Assembly (NCBI RefSeq): GCF_007673775.1
Contig: NZ_VEAF01000008.1
Span: forward strand, 62,001 to 126,000
Direction: 5' to 3'
From: Curtobacterium sp. 9128
GTDB lineage: Bacteria > Actinomycetota > Actinomycetes > Actinomycetales > Microbacteriaceae
Length of the DNA stretch: 64,000 nt
The notes beneath the pieces were generated by a model, which saw only the letters and a list, made by a program, of their open reading frames with translations, ran no database searches and was not told the origin of the DNA. Each line of letters starts with the position of its first letter. Position 1 is the stretch's first letter. Position numbers and translations under genes: made by a program. This document shows positions 59,136-64,000 of this stretch, piece after piece.

Positions 59136-60617
59136 TCAGTTGACGCAGGTGCCCTGGTCGCCATAGGCCTTGCCGACCGGCGTCTGCGACGGCGACGCCG
59201 TCGGCGCGCTCGGCGCCGTCGTCGCACCGGTGGTCGGTCCGGAGGCCGGAGCGGTCTGCCCGGTCGTCACGGTGTGACCGTCGGTCCCGAGCACCAGCGT
59301 GACGCCGGACACCGTGGTCGACGGCACGGCGACCGCACCGGGGACGACGTCGGCGACGGCCTTCGCCTGCGCCTCCGACCCCTTCGGGTACTCGACCACG
59401 GTCTGCGTCGTCGTCGTGGTGTCCGCCGGCGGGCCGACCTGGAACCCCGCGGCGGTGAGCGCGGTCGACGCCTCGGTCGCGCCGCGCGGCAGCGAGCCGC
59501 CGTTCTCGACGTCGACGTGCACGCTCGACGGCGCCGCGGCGGTCGCCGACGTGTAGGCCGCAGGAGGCCCGACGATGCCCTGGATGAAGGCGGGCAGGGC
59601 AGCGAAGTCGACCGCGACGGTCGAGTAGCCGTCGATCATCGGCGTGCCCGTCGTGGGGATGGTCGTCGACCGGATGTCCGACAGGTCGATGCTCCGGAAC
59701 GTGTTCACCAGGCTCGGGATGCTGAGACCGTCGTCGATCTGCACCGCGTCGCCCACGCCGTGCAGCAGGTTCGACACCTTCACGGGGTTGAGGAGCGTGC
59801 CAGCGGAGAGCGCCTCCTTCGCCTCCTGCGACAGGAAGTACTGCTGGCGGACCTCGCGGTCGAGGTCACCACGCGGCAGGCCGTCGCGCTGGCGCACGAA
59901 CGAGAGGGCCTGCGAGGCGTTCAACGTGGAGTTCCCGGCGGGGAGGTCGGTGTTCGAGTTCGGGTCGTCGACCGCCTTGTTCAGACAGACCTGGATCGGT
60001 CCGAGCGCCTTGACGATCTGGTAGAAGCCGAGGAGCGACACCCGCACGAAGTGGTCGATCGACAGGCCGCTGATGTTCTCGATCGTCTGGATGAGCAGCC
60101 GCATGCCGCCGGCGTCGCCGCCGCCGTTCGCCGCGCCGTCCGAGAAGGCACTGTTGAGCTTGAACGTGCCGTGCCCGGGGATCGGCACCCACGAGTCACG
60201 CGGGAACGAGATCATCGTCGCGCTCCCGCCGCCGGCCGGGATGTGCAGCACGATCATCGTGTCGGTGTTCGTGGCACCGCCGTCGAGCTGGGTGCCGAGC
60301 TCGGCGAGTTCCTCCGGGGTCGCGTCGGCCGGACGGTGGTCGTCGCCCACGAGCAGGATGTTCTCAGCCGCCCCGTCGACGTCGGCACCTGCCGAGGCCG
60401 TCGGGTGCGGGAGCGCCAGGTGCACCTTCGTCACGCTGTCGTCGAGCTGCGTGTACGACCACGCCGCGTACCCGCCGGTGAGGACCAGGACCATCGCGAG
60501 CACGCCGCCGATCGCGGGCAGGATGCGGAGCCGGCTGCGACGCTGCCGTCCGTGCCGCACTGCAGGCGAGCGCTGCAGCACGACGTCGGACTCGGGGTCG
60601 CCAAGGGGGTTCGACAT
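59136..60617 (-). CDS. LytR-CpsA-Psr (LCP) family protein
   Basis: A 493-residue membrane-bound LCP protein that transfers glycopolymers such as teichoic-acid-like or arabinogalactan precursors to peptidoglycan. Residues 1-30 are basic, 31-54 form the helix, and the LCP domain (about 85-300) has NILLVGDDHRP, TMIVLHIPAG, MISFPRDSWVPIPGHG and DREVRQQYFL with the phosphate-binding arginines. The C-terminal LytR_C domain is at about 365-450, followed by a Thr/Ala/Pro tail. ATG 60617 has TAGGGT 6 nt upstream and no ribosome site. Confidence 0.93.
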   Translation of the reverse strand: MSNPLGDPESDVVLQRSPAVRHGRQRRSRLRILPAIGGVLAMVLVLTGGYAAWSYTQLDDSVTKVHLALPHPTASAGADVDGAAENILLVGDDHRPADATPEELAELGTQLDGGATNTDTMIVLHIPAGGGSATMISFPRDSWVPIPGHGTFKLNSAFSDGAANGGGDAGGMRLLIQTIENISGLSIDHFVRVSLLGFYQIVKALGPIQVCLNKAVDDPNSNTDLPAGNSTLNASQALSFVRQRDGLPRGDLDREVRQQYFLSQEAKEALSAGTLLNPVKVSNLLHGVGDAVQIDDGLSIPSLVNTFRSIDLSDIRSTTIPTTGTPMIDGYSTVAVDFAALPAFIQGIVGPPAAYTSATAAAPSSVHVDVENGGSLPRGATEASTALTAAGFQVGPPADTTTTTQTVVEYPKGSEAQAKAVADVVPGAVAVPSTTVSGVTLVLGTDGHTVTTGQTAPASGPTTGATTAPSAPTASPSQTPVGKAYGDQGTCVN

Positions 60618-60683
60618 GGCGACACCCTAGGGCGGGCTCCGTGAGGCGACCGTGAAACGGCACGTGCTCGCCACCGGGAACGC

Positions 60684-61499
60684 TCAGGAACGCGCTGACA
60701 CCGCGTGGAACCAGCCGGCGATGCGGCCGATCGCCGCGTCGAAGGCGTCGAGCTGCGGTCGGTTCAGGAAGGCATGGCGGGTCCCGGGGAGCACGTGCCG
60801 CTCGACCTCGACACCGGCCGTGGCGAGCTCGCTGGCGAACCGGTCGCCGGAGGCGCGCATGGCGTCGTGGTCGGCGTTGACGACGAGCGTGCGGGGGAAG
60901 CCGGTGAGGTCGTGGCCACCGGGGAAGGCGTGGCGCTCTCCCAGCGCTCGGGTCGAGCCCGCGTAGTTGCGGTTGGCGACGTCCAACGCCCAGGCGGCGT
61001 GGGCGACACGGCGGTGCCCTCGGGAACGCATCCGCGGGTCGCGCACCCGCGGGTGCCTGGCGTGGAAGAACCCGTAGGCGAACACCGCACCGGCCGGGGG
61101 CGACCCGGCGTCCACGGCCAGGAGCACGGCGGCCGCAGCGAGGCACGCGCCCGCGCTCGCACCCCCGAGGACGACCCCGTGGGGTGAGCGTCCGAGCACC
61201 TCGTGGTGCGCGGTGACCACGTCGTCGAGCGGCAGCGGGAAGCGCACCCGTGGTCGCCGGGCACCGCTCGATGTGACCCGCCCGACGAACGGGACCGGGG
61301 CGAGGCGGTGGTCCACCGTGGCGACCCGCACGCCGCGGTCGGCGAGTGCACGGGCGACGGCGTCGGCCTCCGGCTGGTCCAGCACACCCCGGAAGAACCC
61401 ACCGCCGTGCACCCAGAGCAGCGTCGGCGTCGACGACACCGCAGGTCGTGGCGGGTCGTACCAGCGGACCGGGACCGCCGGGTCGGTGCTCAGAACCAC
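60684..61499 (-). CDS. Alpha/beta hydrolase (HSL family esterase)
   Basis: A 271-residue esterase of the hormone-sensitive-lipase group (alpha/beta hydrolase fold-3). It has the oxyanion loop HGGGFFRG (31-38), nucleophile Ser115 in GGASAGAC, acid near Asp210 in VVNADHDAMRASG and His242 in GTRHAFLN. The GTG start at 61499 overlaps the upstream small gene by 10 nt, so they are cotranscribed; the open frame further upstream has no homology. Substrate unknown, probably a short-chain ester. Confidence 0.85.
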   Translation of the reverse strand: MVLSTDPAVPVRWYDPPRPAVSSTPTLLWVHGGGFFRGVLDQPEADAVARALADRGVRVATVDHRLAPVPFVGRVTSSGARRPRVRFPLPLDDVVTAHHEVLGRSPHGVVLGGASAGACLAAAAVLLAVDAGSPPAGAVFAYGFFHARHPRVRDPRMRSRGHRRVAHAAWALDVANRNYAGSTRALGERHAFPGGHDLTGFPRTLVVNADHDAMRASGDRFASELATAGVEVERHVLPGTRHAFLNRPQLDAFDAAIGRIAGWFHAVSARS

Positions 61500-61879
61500 C
61501 GGAGGACGAACTGCTCGAGGACGTTCCGCGCGACGCCGACGACACCGTGCGCCGGTTCGCCGGAGTCGCGTCCGACGGCCTGCCGCATCGCCGTCTGCGC
61601 GGCGCGGTACTCGGTTCGTTCGGCTCCGGAGAACCCGTCGGGTGGGGTGGTCTGCTGCGCGCTGATGGCGACGAGGCGCCGGAGCCCGATGCGGAAGCCG
61701 ATGGGCCGTGGTGCCGCCTGGAGGATCTGCACGAGCTGCTCGTGGGAGAAGCGGTCGGCAGTACCCGCGGCCTCGGCGATGAAGTCGGTGAGGCCGCGGA
61801 GTCCGGCGTCGGAGTGCACCGACCGGAGCTGCACGAGCCGGGCACGACTGCACAGGTCGTACAACAGTGCTTCGTCCAT
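61490..61879 (-). CDS. Hypothetical protein cotranscribed with the esterase
   Basis: A 129-residue soluble protein I do not recognise. It begins MDEALLYDLCSRARLVQLRS, is helical, and contains RIGLRRLVAISAQQTTPPDG and TEYRAAQTAMRQAVGR. The end overlaps the esterase start by 10 nt. ATG 61879 is preceded by GGGAGGGGAC as a ribosome site. The overlap is the main support for it being a real gene. Confidence 0.6.
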   Translation of the reverse strand: MDEALLYDLCSRARLVQLRSVHSDAGLRGLTDFIAEAAGTADRFSHEQLVQILQAAPRPIGFRIGLRRLVAISAQQTTPPDGFSGAERTEYRAAQTAMRQAVGRDSGEPAHGVVGVARNVLEQFVLRWF

Positions 61880-61981
61880 CGCGGTCCCCTCCCGACTGCC
61901 GGCACCGAGCCTGGCACACGTCAGTGTCGGCCCGCCACCGGCGGTGCCGCGCTGCAGCCCGAGGCCAGCGCGCTGCACCGT

Positions 61982-62030
61982 AACGGAATCGTCTTCCGTT
62001 TGGCCTTGCTTTCCGGAAAGCCGTTCCGTA
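61982..62030 (+). promoter_or_regulatory. Cluster of ACGGAA-type dyads upstream of the SDR gene
   Basis: AACGGAA-N5-TTCCGTT (61982-62000), the perfect palindrome CTTTCCGGAAAG (62009-62020) and a half-site GTTCCGTA (62023-62030) lie in 49 bp before the SDR start. This looks like an operator for a TetR-type protein encoded outside the window. Confidence 0.55.
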
Positions 62031-62094
62031 TCGTGACGTGAGGTCGCCCTGTCACGGCGACCACGACCTCCAGGACGACGAGAGCAGGACGCAC

Positions 62095-63072
62095 GTGATC
62101 ACCGACCAGCACCCCATCGGATCGGGCTTCGGCCCGACGTCGACCGCCGACGACGTCCTCGCCGGCGTGGACCTCACCGGACGCACCGTCGTCGTCACCG
62201 GCGGCCACAGCCGACTCGGCCACGAGGTGAGCCGCGCCCTCGCGGCAGCCGGCGCTTCGGTGACCGTCGCCGCCCGCGACGTCGAACGCGGGGCCGCCGC
62301 CGTCCGCGACGTCCCGGGCGTGGAGGTCGAACAGCTCGACCTCACCGACCCGGCGTCGATCGACGCCTTCGCCGAGCGGTGGCTCGCCTCCGGACGCCCG
62401 CTCCACGCGCTGGTGAACAACGCCGCAACCCTGTTCACACCGGAGCTCCAGCGCGACGCGCGCGGCAACGAACGGTCGTTCTCGACGGCGCACCTCGGCC
62501 ACTTCCAGCTCACGCGGGCACTCCTCCCCGCCCTCCTGGAGGCTCGTAGAGCGCGAGTCCTCACCGTCACGTCCGGCGCGGCCCGGTTCGGGCAGATCCG
62601 GTGGGACGACCTGGCGTTCGCCGACGGGTACGACCCGGGTGCGGCCTACGGACAGGCCAAGCGCGCGAACGTCCTGTTCACCGTCGAGCTCGACCGCCGG
62701 TACGCCGGTACGGGCATCCGCGCGTTCGCCGCGCACCCCGGCGTGGTCATCGGCCCCGGCCCGCACGCCCCGGAACGGATCGACTCGTACCGGGCGCAGG
62801 GGCTGGTCGACGCCGACGGCACGACCGTCATCGACCCGGAGAACGGCAAGAAGACGATCGAGCAGGGCGCGGCGACGATCGTGTTCGGCGCCGTGAGCCC
62901 GGTGCTCGACGGGGTCGGCGGCGTCTACCTCAAGGACGGCGAGGTCGCACCGCTCGACGACGAGATCCGGCCGCTCACCGCCGACAGCATCCCCGCGGAC
63001 GCGAACTCGGCGATGCTCGACGCCGAGGACGCCCGTCGGCTGTGGGCCGTGAGCGAGGCACTACTCGCCTGA
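62095..63072 (+). CDS. Short-chain dehydrogenase (retinol-dehydrogenase-like)
   Basis: A 325-residue classical SDR with the nucleotide fold VVVTGGHSRLGHEVSRAL (about 32-49), NNAATLF, catalytic Ser in LTVTSGAARFGQ and Tyr/Lys in YGQAKRANVLF. It resembles the RDH/oxidoreductase group acting on lipophilic alcohols or ketones. GTG 62095 is the start; the open frame before it covers the dyad cluster. It overlaps the next small membrane gene by 1 nt. Confidence 0.88.
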   Translation: MITDQHPIGSGFGPTSTADDVLAGVDLTGRTVVVTGGHSRLGHEVSRALAAAGASVTVAARDVERGAAAVRDVPGVEVEQLDLTDPASIDAFAERWLASGRPLHALVNNAATLFTPELQRDARGNERSFSTAHLGHFQLTRALLPALLEARRARVLTVTSGAARFGQIRWDDLAFADGYDPGAAYGQAKRANVLFTVELDRRYAGTGIRAFAAHPGVVIGPGPHAPERIDSYRAQGLVDADGTTVIDPENGKKTIEQGAATIVFGAVSPVLDGVGGVYLKDGEVAPLDDEIRPLTADSIPADANSAMLDAEDARRLWAVSEALLA

Positions 63073-63338
63073 TGTCCCCGGCGGACCACGCCCCTCGGGA
63101 TCGGACGCGCGCCACGATGCGCGACGACGCGAGCTGGCAGCGCGGGCACCGAGCGGCGTTCCTCCCGATGTGCGTCGCGGCCGCCGTGGCACTCGCGCTC
63201 GGTGTCGTCTGCATCGTGGTCGGACGTGCCGACGACGTCGGCACCACCGTCCTGGCCGCGGGCGTGCTCGTCGCGGGCGCCCTCTGGGGAGCCGCCGCCG
63301 CGGGACGGGCCGTGCGGCGGGGTCCTGACGAGGACTGA
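63072..63338 (+). CDS. Small two-helix membrane protein
   Basis: An 88-residue protein with an N-terminal charged part (DDASWQRGHRAA) and two hydrophobic helices at about 30-50 (FLPMCVAAAVALALGVVCIV) and 56-78. The ATG shares its first A with the SDR stop (TGATG), so the two are cotranscribed. No family recognised. Confidence 0.65.
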   Translation: MSPADHAPRDRTRATMRDDASWQRGHRAAFLPMCVAAAVALALGVVCIVVGRADDVGTTVLAAGVLVAGALWGAAAAGRAVRRGPDED

Positions 63339-63345
63339 CCCGGCG

Positions 63346-64000
63346 TCAGACGGTCGCCTCGGTTCCCCGGACCTTCCCGACGACCACGTCGACGATCCCC
63401 GCGATCATCGCTGCGGCCACGAACCCGAGGGAGACGCCGAGCCCGAGGGGCAGCCCGTTCGCGTAGTCCCCGTGCGAGTCCGCCAGGGCCGAGTAAAAGA
63501 CGCTGCCGACGGCCGCGATGCCGATCGCGGAACCGACCCGCGCGCCGACCTGGATGAGCCCGCCGGCGGAGCCGCCCTGCTCGACCGGCACCTCCGACAG
63601 GGTCAGGGTCTGGTTCGGCGAGATGGTCAGTCCGGAGCCGATGCCAGCCACGAGCAGCGGTGCGACGAGCCACCAGCCGAGGTCGGACTCGTAGTGGTTC
63701 GCGACGACCCACACGACGGCACCGAGGCCGATGAGCACGAGGATCGTCCCGACGACGATGAGGTGGCGCCCGAAGCGGTGCACCACGCGGCCGCCGATCG
63801 TCGCCGCGATCCCGGACCCGATCGCGAACGGCACGGAGGCGACGCCAGCCATGAGCGCCGAGTAGTGCAGCCCGGACTGCAGGGCCAGCGTCAGGACGAA
63901 GAACAGCGGGGTGAAGCCGGCGAAGTACAGCGTCGCGAGCCCGACACCCAGGGAGAACGACCGTCGACGGAACAGCCCGAGGTCGATGACCGGCTCCTTG
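63346..64000 (-). CDS. MFS transporter of the DHA2 (EmrB/QacA) type, truncated by the window
   Basis: The C-terminal 217 residues of a 14-helix drug transporter; the 5' part lies beyond base 64000. The visible sequence starts KEPVIDLGLFRRRSFSLGVG, a hallmark of DHA2 transporters, then HYSALMAGVASVPFAIGSGI, VHRFGRHLIVVGTILVLIG and the conserved LTLSEVPVEQGGSAGGLIQV. The frame is open to the window end, so the internal ATG at 63852 is not the start. Convergent with the small membrane gene. Confidence 0.88.
   Translation of the reverse strand, partial: KEPVIDLGLFRRRSFSLGVGLATLYFAGFTPLFFVLTLALQSGLHYSALMAGVASVPFAIGSGIAATIGGRVVHRFGRHLIVVGTILVLIGLGAVVWVVANHYESDLGWWLVAPLLVAGIGSGLTISPNQTLTLSEVPVEQGGSAGGLIQVGARVGSAIGIAAVGSVFYSALADSHGDYANGLPLGLGVSLGFVAAAMIAGIVDVVVGKVRGTEATV

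Noticed and set aside
61921..62766. Minus-strand open frame opposite the SDR gene
   Set aside because: Antisense shadow without motifs, covering the dyad-rich promoter region of the SDR gene.
1..64000. CRISPR arrays, tRNA/rRNA genes, insertion sequences, prophage or attachment sites
   Set aside because: No regularly spaced repeats, cloverleaf sequences, transposase or integrase motifs were seen; the repeats found are short hairpins or tandem slippage products.

Overview
The window is very high in G+C (around 70 % by eye), densely coded, rich in GTG/TTG starts and 4-nt start/stop overlaps, and uses the mevalonate route to isoprenoids. It carries a class-I-like HMG-CoA reductase, a fused OleBC olefin enzyme, an LCP/LytR_C protein and ECF sigma genes. 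Together these point to an actinobacterium, most likely Microbacteriaceae and Curtobacterium-like. The family-level call is inference. I see no rRNA, tRNA, CRISPR, transposase or phage gene.

Layout. 0-7 kb: acyltransferase, FAD monooxygenase, a tight EamA-NUDIX-UbiA operon facing a LysR regulator, and a fructosamine-kinase-like gene. 7-12 kb: a five-gene mevalonate operon on the minus strand (mvaK1-mvaD-mvaK2-HMGR-mvaS), every junction a 4-nt overlap. 12-20 kb: MFS exporter, ohrR-ohr peroxide module, MDR oxidoreductase, ClC channel with its MarR neighbour, sugar porter. 20-26 kb: NmrA-like protein and the oleA-oleBC-oleD long-chain olefin operon. 26-30 kb: LysM lipoprotein, a repeat-bearing intergenic region, pgi, nitronate monooxygenase. 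30-35 kb: two duplicated ECF sigma/membrane-protein modules flanking a divergent RimK-TrkA_C ligase / RimB-type protease pair. 35-38.8 kb: YCII protein, MFS, a DUF3892-like protein, and an MBL-fold hydrolase facing a MarR-like regulator. 38.8-46 kb: 5-oxoprolinase pxpABC, a lipoprotein, TetR, DUF2891-DUF979-DUF969 and a GntR/FCD regulator. 46-56 kb: a Tat-exported PL8 lyase, LacI, and a catabolic operon (FAD oxidoreductase, HyuA-like ATPase, HExxH protein, permease). 56-64 kb: G5/DUF3761 protein, MOSC, phospholipase D family, LCP, alpha/beta hydrolase, SDR and a truncated MFS.

The most informative signals are regulatory. The same dyad, TTGTT-N-AACAA, lies at pxpA and 6.6 kb away between DUF969 and the GntR gene, suggesting one 5-oxoproline import/hydrolysis regulon. 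A TCAT-N4-ATGA dyad occurs upstream of both the PL8 lyase and the LacI gene. At least twelve genes have a TANNNT hexamer exactly 6-7 nt before the start codon, as expected for leaderless transcripts. A family of compensatorily varying GC-rich hairpins sits at gene 3' ends. The ECF modules are a segmental duplication whose promoter, sigma gene, membrane anchor and terminator are conserved while the outer sensor domain differs completely.
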